The notes beneath the pieces were generated by a model. That model did no database searches and was not told where the DNA came from. It worked only from the letters and a program-made list of their open reading frames with translations. 64,000 bases of DNA, from positions 44,007,216-44,071,215 of the forward strand of contig BTRK01000005.1 in NCBI GenBank assembly GCA_036245805.1, given 5' to 3'. How positions within the stretch are numbered: position 1 is the stretch's first letter; the number at the start of each line of letters is the position of its first letter. The DNA comes from Pristionchus mayeri. Lineage: Eukaryota > Nematoda > Chromadorea > Rhabditida > Neodiplogasteridae. A program made the translations under genes and the position numbers. Below are positions 33,168 through 43,693 of this stretch, one piece after another.

Positions 33168-36100
33168 ATGGCATGTTCCAACTCTTCTCTACGATATGGC
33201 TTCGAGTGGGATCGCAAATATTTCATAGAACCATCGATGTTGTGTGTTCGTTCACTTAATGAGAACTCGTAAACTCCTTTCCGCTACGATATAGTGCCCC
33301 CCCAAGAGGTATAATGACGTTTTAACAGGCAGCAGACGTACATGCCCATAATTTCATTGCTAACCTTCCATCCAATCATGCAATATCTTTTTTGAAAACA
33401 AGTCGATGAAAAATGATATTCGAATTTTCTACATCTTAACGCATTGGGGGTTCGAAAATTGTTATGTTTCAGGTTGACGTATATTTGATATATGCATAGT
33501 GATAACAAATCACTAAACTCTTTGCTTTAGTTAGCCCTGATCCTTAATGAGTGGATATTTGCATTCGCTATGCATGTCTATCCAGTGCTCTCCTACGCTG
33601 CCCTTTACTGCGAAGGACCACTTTGTCGAACTGGAATTAACAAACAGATTCTATTGGTATACCATTTTCGTTAAACATATCTGATTGTATGCCGTCGATA
33701 AATTCAGCTTACATTACTAACCATATGTGTTCAATTAGATTGTAAGCAATAGTGATGATACGTTATGATAACGATATTTAAACAAAAAAACTATTACTAA
33801 AAAAACTATTAATATTCAGGTTCTGCTTTCAATTCCGGCGATTCTCATATCATCCCCATTCTTTCCTCTCAGTGCTCGAATGCATCAAATGTTCGTTCCT
33901 CCGGACAGCAAATGGGAACTGAGACTGAGGTGTCTAAAAGAGTTTCAGAAACGATGTCGCGGTATCTTTAGTCTATACATTCTCTCTCCGCTCACCGGGT
34001 TCTGAGAATCTGTATAATGAAGTGTCGAGGTGCAATTTCAGGACTCAAATCATACTAGCCATCCTACTCAATGTTATCTTAGTAGCGAACGTAATTGGAT
34101 TCGGCGTATTTGGAAAGGATCACGACGATATCGAAAGGCTGATGCAAGTGGGATAAGTTTTTACTGAATATTTAATATGTAAAACCTTCACAACGATTTT
34201 TTTCCAGGAACCCGAGCTCGCATGGCTCGCGGGCAGAGGTGACACAATATTCTTATTCGGGCCGCCAGGAGACGCTATGCATTTCAAATGGGGTGAGTAC
34301 AGATTCTGATACACACCATTTCGAAGTAATCACACAGTTGAGTTGATTATGCGGTGGCATTGTTCACCGCTCGTCCGTTCGTTAATTGTAATTTAGGCTT
34401 AGAACATATAAATCGATAATCTAATCAATATATTCCAGAAATGCTGATCTTGGCAATATCCGTCACATTGATTACCACGTTCATGTTCTTCTTCACCGTC
34501 GATGCCATGAAAAATATTGCTCTAATGAATATTGTTCGTTCTAACCATAGGTGTCCACGCCGGCGGCGACAGGGGTGTACTGAGAACCGCCCCAAATTTG
34601 GGGCGGTGCGCAAGAATGAATGGTCATGGTAAAATCGATAATAAGTCATGGAAGGTCAAGACTAAGTACCGTACCCAATCGATAGTACAGTACCTCCAGA
34701 TACCGTATATGGCTACCGTAACCCTCGAGCATCACTAATTGACTTTATTTCCAAAAAAACAAAGTACCGTACCCAAATGAAATAATCAAAGTACCGTAAC
34801 CAATCGATGGTACAGTACCCCAAAATACCGTATACAGCTACCGTAACCCCGGAATATCGCGAACTAACTATATTTTTATAAATATAAAGTACCATGATCA
34901 ATCAATAGTACAGTACCCCCAGATACCGTATACCACTACCGTAACCTACCGAAATCTAGCGCAACCCTCGATTATCGCAAACTAACTTTATTTTTTAAAA
35001 GTCCTGGTACCGTGCCCAATCGATTCTACAGTACCCAAGTAACTACCGTAACCCAGTTCCGTGGGTCAGATCCAGTTCCTTGGGTCAAACATTTTTCTAA
35101 AAAAATCGAAAATTTTTCTAAAAATCCCAAACAGATCATATGATGATTCTACGGTAATTATATATACGGAAATATACATTACATTAATTTTATTTTCGAT
35201 TTTTAGAAAAATGTTTGACCCAAGGAACTGGATCTGATCCACGGAACTGGGTTACGGTAGTTACTTGGGTACTGTAGAATCGATTGGGCACGGTACCAGG
35301 ACTTTTTAAAAATTAAGTTAGTTTGCGATAATCAAGGGTTCCGCTAGGTTACGGTAGGTTACGGTAGTGGTATACGGTATCTGGGGGTACTGTACTATCG
35401 ATTGGTCATGGTAATTTATTTTTATAAAAATAAAGTTATTTCGCGATATTCCGGGGTTACGGTAGCGGTATACGGTATTTTGGGGTACTGTATCATCGAT
35501 TGGTTACGGTACTTTGATTTTTTCATTTGGGTACGGTACTTTGATTTTTTGATAATAAAGTCAGTTAGTGATGCTCGAGGGTTACGGTAGCCATATACGG
35601 TATATGGAGGTACTGTACTATCGATTGGGTACAGTACTTAGTCTTGACCTACCATGACTTATTATTGATTTTACCATGACCCCCTTTTCATGCTTGCGCA
35701 GCGCCCCAAATTTGGGGCGGCGCTCAGTACCCCCCTCGCCGCCATTCCTGGACACCTTGGTTCTAACCATACGAAAAGTCAACATGTTTTTCAGAATTTC
35801 AAATCAAATTTCACTCAGACAATGACAAAGAGGATGCACCACATCTTCTTAGTTCAGGTAAAATTGGAATCGTTGTTCAACCTGTGATCGATTTGATTAT
35901 TGATATCAGGGCACATAATTATATAAATATGGCCGAGCACATAATAATTCTTGATTAAAATATTGTAAACATGTGTAAATGCATATTTCAGTGCGCAGGA
36001 GCATTATTCTGCTATGCCCTACCCCTGTCCGCACTATTTTCATTCATGATGGTAGATGCTACATGGATTAACCTCGCACCTTTGCGAGTCGTCCTACTGG

Positions 36101-36428
36101 TAAATATACATTTTGGTTGGGATTCATTTTCAACTGTCTTTGCGATTAAACTTTTTTTGATTATTATTTAGTTCGTTGAAAATGACGAGAGCAATTTAGA
36201 CTCTATTCACAGTGAATGGTCATCAGTTTTGTATATTTTTCATCGCTAAGAATCCCACCTACCGAAAGGTTCTGTTTGTCTACTTCACGTTTTTGCCGAA
36301 TTTCGCTATACACCACATTTCAGGTACTGAAAAGAAAGCTAGCAAGATTTCTGCTCAAATCGCTCAATGTGGAACCAAATGAAGTTAACATCGTCACTAC
36401 GCGAGTGCAGGCATCGGTTACACGATAA
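33168..36428 (+). pseudogene. Receptor paralogue 3, single damaged exon
   Basis: Exons 33168-33241, 33329-33444, 33531-33656, 33820-33929, 34042-34147, 34208-34292, 34439-34533, 35795-35857, 35992-36099, 36200-36268 and 36324-36428. Ten of eleven are open with family-standard lengths: ALYCEGPLCRTGINKQIL, ARMHQMFVPP, GVFGKDHDDIE, FLFGPPGDAMHFKW and FFIAKNPTYRK. Exon 2 alone is 5 bp short (lost just before TTTGAAAAC), which puts a stop right after MQYLF, and its donor reads CATTGGG instead of CATGTGAG. It is therefore probably non-functional, but very recently so. Intron 7 holds a 1.2-kb palindrome. If a sequence error explains exon 2, the gene would be intact apart from that donor. Confidence 0.7.
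34550..35756. mobile_element. 1.2-kb palindromic element with internal tandem units
   Basis: The termini GGTGTCC and GGACACC flank long arms. Outer blocks include CGCCCCAAATTTGGGGCGG, itself palindromic. Inside, a unit of about 60-120 bp with GTACCGTACCCAATCGAT and TACCGTAACC recurs at least four times per arm. It is flanked by near-identical 15-mers (TTCGTTCTAACCATA at 34535-34549, TTGGTTCTAACCATA at 35757-35771). It sits in intron 7 of receptor paralogue 3; without it that intron would be about 38 bp. No coding content. Confidence 0.8.
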
Positions 36429-36470
36429 CCCTGATTGCTGCGTCAAAAAGAAGGCATAATGTCATTTTTC

Positions 36471-37092
36471 TGCTCGTGCAAAGCAGAAAAATGATCGCCA
36501 TCATGACCCTAGATGATCCTGAAAGTTTGGTATTGATCGGTTTTCGCTGGCCCTCAGAACACCAAAAAAATCAATTTTTCGAATGACCGTATTTTGGGCG
36601 CTTACCATTTCAAGAGATCATTAGCCTAAAATCTGGATCCTGGACAGGAAGTAGCAAAAACCATCAAAGAATCGATTCCCAACTTTTCGTAGACTTTGGT
36701 TCACTTTCCGGCCCGTGGTGAGCGATTTACCGACGCGCCCTCCTCTCGAACCCACTTCATTTCCATACACGGCGAGAGAGTGACGAGTGAGCGGAGTGAA
36801 GATAAATCGTGCGTTTCGAGAGTGGCGCGCGTCCGTAGATCGTTGGCTATGGCCCGGAAAGTAGTGGCAGCTCCACCAAAAGTTGTGAATCGATTCTTTG
36901 TTGGTTTTTGCGACTTCTTTTCCAGGAGCCAGATTTTATGCTAATGATCTCTTGAAATGGTAAGCGCCTAAAATACAGTCATTCGAAAAATTGACTTTTT
37001 TCGTGCCCTGAGGGCCAACGAAAACCGATCAATACTAAACTTTCAGGATCATCTACTATCATGATGGCGATCATTTTTCCGCTTTGCCGAGT
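36471..37092. repeat. 0.6-kb foldback element
   Basis: The left arm begins AAAGCAGAAAAATGATCGCC and the right arm ends GGCGATCATTTTTCCGCTTT. About 250 bp per arm pairs with moderate divergence. It lies 40 bp after the stop of receptor paralogue 3. Confidence 0.75.
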
Positions 37093-38035
37093 CTCTTGCT
37101 TCCCTAGAAGCTGAGATATGCGTTTTCAGTTTCAAACTTGGAGCAGCTGCAGCAACGTGATCCGGGGTCGCAGCAACTTGAAAATTGTTTTCTGGGTAGT
37201 CCTAGGACATGTCTCAATACCCAATAAATTAGACTTGTGGGACAATTTTCTTACAAGAAATATAATTTTTCGAAAAAGTGGTGTGCGATTGGGTCATCAC
37301 TACGCAAGAATGAGAAATATGCATAAGTTCGCAATAACAACAGATTGTTCCCCATTAGATTTGCTATTCCTAGTTTAATTTTTAGCTCAATATATCGAGT
37401 GGTTCAAACACTATGACGAAAAGAAAAAGCTGGCCAATACTTTCCGGCGATACTGTATTACTTGTCATATAATGATCAAAAACCTAATCAATTACTATCG
37501 GGTAATATGTCGTTAACAACCGCTCACGAATTGAAAGAAACAAGCACATTTATTACGATCGAGTAATATTGTCCATTTTCTATCACATATTCAACACTCT
37601 TTCAATGGCCTCGAATGTCTCGTTGCGCTACGATCTCAATTGGGACAGGGACTACCTACTCGATGCATCTATGGAGTGAGATTAGTTTTAGCGTTCGACA
37701 AATTGGCATTCGTCTCTTCATTTCACACACTCTGTAGGGAGATCGAGCTTTGGGACAATATAGGTAAAGAATAGAGGAATGCCCACTAATCAAACGATAA
37801 TTGTTTACGTTTTACCACATTCAATATCTTGCATGCAGGTTTCATTTCTACGCCCCAATCTTATCGTTACTCACGCTGCACCCAATCATGTTCTATCTTC
37901 TTATTTTCGATAACAAAATGATGAAGACGGACTTGCGAGTGCTTTACTTTCTAAACCACGTAAGTTGGCAAGTTATATTCTTATTTCTGTTTGCTACCTC
38001 GACAGGTTTACAACACTAAGTTAACTTCATTCTTC

Positions 38036-38165
38036 GGGGTGTATCATTTTTAGAAATGGCCATTTTAGAACTCTACAGAAGGTGAGAACAAGAAAGTGTT
38101 ACAAATTCAACTATGAGCTAAAAAATAAAGTTAAACAATAACCATTTCTAAAATGATGCATCCCC
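38036..38165. repeat. 130-bp MITE, GGGGTGTATCATTTTTAGAA termini
   Basis: GGGGTGTATCATTTTTAGAA and TTCTAAAATGATGCATCCCC pair. It lies in intron 2 of receptor paralogue 4, 15 nt before the acceptor. Confidence 0.75.
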
Positions 38166-38865
38166 TCATTCTTATCCTTCAGATGGCCCTCATCGTCAAC
38201 GAGTTGACCTTCTCTTCCGCACTTCGAGTATATCCACTGGATCCAATTGCCGCGCTATACTGCGAAGGACCGCTCTGCAGTATGGGAATCGATAAACAGA
38301 TACTGATGGTAACATATTAGTATTCGTACTTTGGTGCTCGCGTGTTATTAACAAGATAAGAAAGCGTTCGAATTAGCGTACACTCTCGGTACAATTTCAT
38401 AATCTAGTATGCTTATTTTCTATTATTCTCAGTATTGTGCATCAAATGTATTAACTTTTTACTCGATTGGTACTTTATTGCTCGCGTTCCCATGTATCCA
38501 CCCGTGTATCACATGTAACGCATTTTGATCAGTTAGTAGAATTTTCAACTGATTGCATGTTAATTACGAATTCTAATTGTGTAAATTGAACAAATTTATT
38601 CAGGTTTTCCTTGCTACTTCTACTATTGTAGCAACATTTGCGCCACTTTGCATCAAACTGCACAAACACCAACTGTCTCGTCCTGCAAGCGGCAACCCGA
38701 GATCAACAACAATGTAGTGTTTTATTTTTTTTCATTTCCAAACTTTGGCTCTAGTTTCGTAAATCGGCCACTAGGCACGGTGTGCGCGAGTTGTGTTAAG
38801 GATCGGTATACCGTCTACAATATTTATTATACATGCATACTTTGAAGACAACAGCTTATGTTTAA

Positions 38866-40542
38866 AACGCTGTCTCCCTAAGAACGTCGGAGTATGTGGC
38901 ACAATCTTCCAAAATCATCTTCTGGGGTTCATCCTTGGGGGTTAGAGTCACTACGGGTGGGATACACTTCAGCCGGGAAATTAGCCCAAAAAGTTGATCT
39001 TTGAACTTTCAGATCGAAAATTTTCATCTTTATTTGACCCCGACAAGATGCATACCATTCGAAAGAGCATGAAAAGTTATGCCAGATTCCAAGTTTTCGA
39101 AGCTTTTCTCCCAGTGGTATTCAGAAAACGCATGAAAACGTAAAAAAATCGACGACTTTCTCGTATTAAAGAGCATGGTGCACCATGTTCCTATAAATTG
39201 CACCTCCTGGAAAATTGATATTTAGTGTGAAATTGCATGGAGAATCTGATGGAACTAAGCTCATTATGATCCTGCATGCCCGTTGTTGACTTTTTCACGG
39301 AAAACTAGCACGCAATCGTCGACCAGGGTTCGAATCCGGTCGACGACATCAAGTTTTTGCCAATTTTTTTTTCGCTTCTAACGATGTTTTTTCGATGCAT
39401 ATCGAGTTTATGCTCAATAACTATTATATATTTACGCTTATTCATCGATAATTGCCATTAATTTAGCGATATATTTGATATTTGACGATATATTTGATAT
39501 GCAGCAGCCGATAGAAATAATGAAGGAGGAACTGACCGGATTCAGTGAAAGATTTCATCCCCAGAACGAGAACTCGAACGAAGATCATACTGAAGTATTC
39601 CCACCCGAGAACCAGAACTCAAACGAAGATGAATCCGTAGGATTCCCTCCTCAGAACTCGAACTCGAACTCGAACGAAGACGATTCCGAAGTATTCCCTC
39701 CCGAGAACCAGAACTCGAACGAAGATCATTCTGAAGGATTTCCTCCGGAGAGCCAGAACTCGAACGAAGATGAGGCTAGGTCGAGCGAGGCTCCTTCGGA
39801 GGAAACGAATCAGAGAAGAATAAGAGCTCATCGAATTTATGCTGAGAGACATTACAATGTAGACGATTCCATGGACGAATAACTGACCCTCTTATAATAT
39901 CACTTTATTTGTGCTGTATTCGATGTATTCGCTAAATTAATGGCAATTATCGATGAATAAGCGTAAATATATAATAGTTATTGAGCAGAAACTCGATATG
40001 CATCGAAAAAACATCGTTAGAAGCGAAAAAAAAAGTTGGCAAAAACTTGATGTCGTCGACCGGATTCGAACCCTGGTCGACGATTGCGTGCTAGTTTTCC
40101 GTGAAAAAGTCAACAACGGGCATGCAGGATCATAATGAGCTTAGTTCCATCAGATTCTCCATGCAATTTCACACTAAATATCAATTTTCCAGGAGGTGCA
40201 ATTTATAGGAACATGGTGCACCATGCACTTTAATACGAGAAAGTCGTCGATTTTTTTACGTTTTCATGCGTTTTCTGAATACCACTGGGAGAAAAGCTTC
40301 GAAAACTTGGAATCTGGCATAACTTTTCATGCTCTTTCGAATGGTATGCATCTTGTCGGGGTCAAATAAAGATGAAAATTTTCGATCTGAAAGTTCAAAG
40401 ATCAACTTTTTGGGCTAATTTCCCGGCTGAAGTGTATCCCACCCGTAGTGACTCTAACCCCCAAGTATGAACCCCAGAAGATGATTTTGAAAGATTGTGC
40501 CACTTCCCTTCCGCAATCTGACGTTCTTACGGAGACAGCGTT
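38866..40542. mobile_element. 1677-bp palindrome with TTAA duplication and a coding loop
   Basis: Identical 12-bp ends AACGCTGTCTCC / GGAGACAGCGTT, flanked by TTAA at 38862-38865 and 40543-40546. Arms 38866-39471 and 39929-40542 are very similar reverse complements. The 457-bp loop holds an open frame of 128 codons. TTAA duplication is typical of piggyBac-type transposition, but no transposase is present, so this would be a non-autonomous element with captured sequence. It lies inside exon 5 of receptor paralogue 4. The arms carry a B-box-like motif GGTTCGAATCC at 39330. Confidence 0.85.
39499..39882 (+). CDS. Acidic tandem-repeat protein in palindrome loop
   Basis: From ATG at 39499 (upstream in-frame codons reach 39475) to TAA at 39880: 127 residues starting MQQPIEIMKEELTGFSERF. 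Five imperfect repeats of 14-17 residues follow, consensus FPPENQNSNEDxSEG, at about 39552-39773. A basic stretch NQRRIRAHRIYAERHY comes next and the end is DDSMDE. It is strongly acidic, Asn/Ser/Glu-rich, without Cys or membrane segment, and probably disordered. The start is preceded by a pyrimidine-poor ATATGCAG, which could also be a splice acceptor, so this may be a captured exon rather than a whole gene. Family not recognised. Confidence 0.45.
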   Translation: MQQPIEIMKEELTGFSERFHPQNENSNEDHTEVFPPENQNSNEDESVGFPPQNSNSNSNEDDSEVFPPENQNSNEDHSEGFPPESQNSNEDEARSSEAPSEETNQRRIRAHRIYAERHYNVDDSMDE

Positions 40543-41153
40543 TTAACACTTCGTTATTTGTCATTCTCATCGCAAATGTTTTCGGATGGGGATACTTTGG
40601 GAGAGATCACGACAATAGTGAAGAGCTGTTCGTGGTGAGTTTTTGTTTGTTATTAATACATTACAATATTTGTTTCAGCTTCCAGAGCTTTCTTGGCTAT
40701 CCGAGCGAGGTGGCACGATTTTCCTCTTCGGACCTCCAGGAGATCCCCAATACTTCAAATGGGGTTAGCATTTAAAAAAAAAAATAAATGTATTGGATTA
40801 ACTTTTTTCCAGAATTACTGTTCCTGGCAGTTTCGCTGATTATTGTCGCTCCCTTTCTAATTATATTCACCTTGGTCGCCATGCTACATGTGTTGTCTTT
40901 GCAGAAATTTCTTCGGGTTATACGCAAGCCAGAAGAATGTTTCATATGTTTCTAGTAAAGGTGAAACCATATATGCATAAATGTCGTTAATTATGTTGTT
41001 TAAAATATAATTCGTTGTTTTTCAGTGTCATGGTGCGATGGTTTGCTTTCTATCGCCACTGGCGTTTATGCTATCATTTATGCTAATCGATCATTCAACC
41101 ATCATTCCCGGCTGGATTTTTTTCTAAGAATATATTTCGTGGATAGACTTTAA

Positions 41154-41392
41154 AGGAGGAGCAAAGTCAAAACTCAATTGTTGAAGCTTTCATATGCACA
41201 GCCTAGATCTCCCCAACGATAAGAAGCTCCGAAATTTTCAAATTGAAATCTAAATTACGAACAGAGCTATCGGTAGTTGACTGCGAGCCAAAGAAAGCTC
41301 AGGCAATGAGCGAGAGAGCACGCGACTTGAAGAGAGTTCTCATCTATTTGAAACATATTCCAACCGGGAGCGCATTTGACTTTACTCCTCCT
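41154..41392. mobile_element. 239-bp TTAA-flanked MITE
   Basis: Termini AGGAGGAGCAAAGTCAAA and TTTGACTTTACTCCTCCT, flanked by TTAA (41150-41153 and 41393-41396). It sits after the damaged exon 9 of receptor paralogue 4. Different termini from the large palindrome, same target. Confidence 0.7.
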
Positions 41393-41829
41393 TTAATCTC
41401 ATTGACAACTATCTTACAAAATGCGATATTAGAATGTATTAAAAAATTCAAGGAACAACACATGAGATTGTCTAAAAAAACTGGTTAACGCGATCTTTTC
41501 CAGACGCTCTTCAACATTCACGGATATCAATTCTGCTTCTTCTTCATTCTCAGGAGTTTTGGTTTCAGAGAGGTGGGCAAAAAATACGATGTATTTAGAC
41601 TAAAGTTATTTTGTTGGAAAAATATGACGTCGATAGTTTGTTTATGATATCTAGCACATCTGAAAATTGCTCAACCGTTTACGAAAATTGTGACGTAATT
41701 CATCATGTGCAGATTCTGCGACAGCGGATTAAGAAATTCGTGAATCGTGGCCCTACCACCGAAGTGTCAAATTCAGTCAACACAATACAAATAATCGCCA
41801 TTCTAATTGAACAGTTTAATTGAGTAGAA

Positions 41830-43690
41830 CGTTTTACATTTAAAAAAAATATTTTAACTGTAGTTTGTTCAAGAATTGCATTTACATCCCCATTCAGTAT
41901 CAGCTTTGTAACTTCCATTCCTATATAGCAATTTAAATTCCTATCCTCTCCATATTTTTCAATAATAAGCCTAATTGTGTCAGCACCAATTTTTTTGCTA
42001 AAGATGATTAGGTGGTATAGACATGGAAAGGTATTTTACTTTTAAATGCATATGTAATGTGGAGAGCCTCCGATGTATCAAGATACCAACCGTTTGGGAT
42101 ACGAGCGATGAAGTTGTATCCCATCGAATGGCAGGTGAATTGGCCTCATATCATCTGTCAGGTTTGGAGAAATCACAGTGCTATATCCATTCCACATACT
42201 CTCTCGTCGGTTAGAACTACGAGTGTGTACTATAGGAGGAGAGTCGGACGATTACGATTACTCCAATTTGAAGATTTCGTAAAGACAGGGTGTATTTGAA
42301 TACGAGGAAACACTTTTTCTCATGCTTTGTCACAGAACGGGAGCCAAGATTAATTCCGCAAATTGGCTGTTTTACCCTTGAATTAAGTAAGATACTTCCC
42401 GAAAGTTAGAACGGGCCAATTAGCGATGGATTTTGGTTTGCGGTTCCCGTCGTCAGAAATTCGAATCACCGTCTATTTTTACTCATACCAATCAAAATTA
42501 TTGTATTGCCCACTCTAAGAATTATTCTACGTCACTCTTTCGAACTATTCTACACTAGATGAGCGTTAAGAAAATGCAGATATGGTTAACCGAATTTAGA
42601 ACTCTACTCGGATCGCTTTCCTGGTACCGATTCCGTAAATAATCACATTACCTTTCGTCTAACGACTTTCTCGACTATAGATTACGACTCAAAGATTGAA
42701 ACACGCGCGCCACTTTATGGAAATTGTTAGCTCTGAAAGACGACAGACTACGGCACTGACCCTGTTCTCGCTCGAGTGCAGTCTCGAAGGTGGGATGTCC
42801 CTTAAGCTGTTTCATTTTATAGGATACGGATTACCAGGTTATCAATATGTTGTATACGCCAGAAATCATGTATTTCCACATCGATTTTTTTGCGTACTTA
42901 AAAGTAAACATTCTCTTTTCACGCATTTTGTTCAAATCGAAATATTTCACCTGGTGAGCTCATAAGCACACTTTCACCTGAATTTACCTTTATTTTCTTC
43001 CTGAATACATGTATTTTTAAAAAAAATTCTGGACCCCTATGATACGAATTAGTGAGAGTAATGATCATGCCCATGGTGTAAAATATCGCAGTTTATCATA
43101 GATCGACGGTCGTTATATAATAGTTTAAGAACGCAGAGACCCTGTGCACGGAACCTTGAACGTCAATGTATGTAGCTATCTAGGAACTTAATATCAGCTC
43201 TCAACAACTCTGTACCCTACTGTCGGCAAACTACCGAACCTATGCCATATTGCTCACTCCCTCTCTCCCGAAATTGGTTGCTAGAATGATGGAAATTCAG
43301 ATAGCTGGTGCCATGAATCTCGAACGCGTCACGCCAGCTTCCAACAACACAGTCCCCTACTGTCGTCAACCTACGGAACCTATCGCCGCATTTATCGTTA
43401 TTCGCCATATTATGACTGTAAGCTTTTCGCATGTTGTGTTTTCGGAGCTATTTTGTGTTGAGCATTTATGAATAGGTAAGCTCCCCCCACTTAGCAAAAA
43501 AAAATTGATAATAATTTGTCAATGGGCATCAAAATTGAGCTTGATACTTGCAACTGCGCGGACAGTTTCGAGCAAGAGAGAGCTTAAAATGTGCCCGTGG
43601 ACGCTTAAAAAGGTTTCCGCCTAAAAGCCTAAAAGGTGTTCGATGTATGTTAATGGGGGAAGTCTAATGCGAAATCAGACGGACAATAAC
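41830..43690. other. Intergenic with repeat remnants
   Basis: No secure gene. A palindromic MITE remnant lies near 42175-42260 and a SINE tail fragment at 42770-42805. A duplicated segment, ACCCTACTGTCGGCAAACTA at 43212 and CCCCTACTGTCGTCAACCTA at 43357, sits just before a donor-like GTAAGC (43418). The last could be the missing first exon of the receptor that follows, but its phase does not fit. Confidence 0.4.
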
Positions 43691-43693
43691 GAG

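Larger units (their letters stand above)
37605..41823 (+). pseudogene. Receptor paralogue 4, exon split by a palindrome
   Basis: Exons 37605-37675, 37839-37959, 38183-38308, 38604-38713, 38848-38865 plus 40547-40634, 40679-40763, 40813 to about 40895, about 40906-40960, 41026 to about 41141, 41504-41572 and 41713-41823. Exons 1-6 and 10-11 are clean and hold the family signatures (ALYCEGPLCSMGIDKQIL, YFGRDHDNSEE, FLFGPPGDPQYFKW). Lesions: a 1677-bp element splits exon 5; exons 7 and 8 are fused, with only a splice tract TTGTCTTTGCAG between them; exon 8 has lost one base; exon 9 is short, with a stop and a lost donor (GTGGATAG); a 239-bp TTAA element lies in intron 9. Confidence 0.8.
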
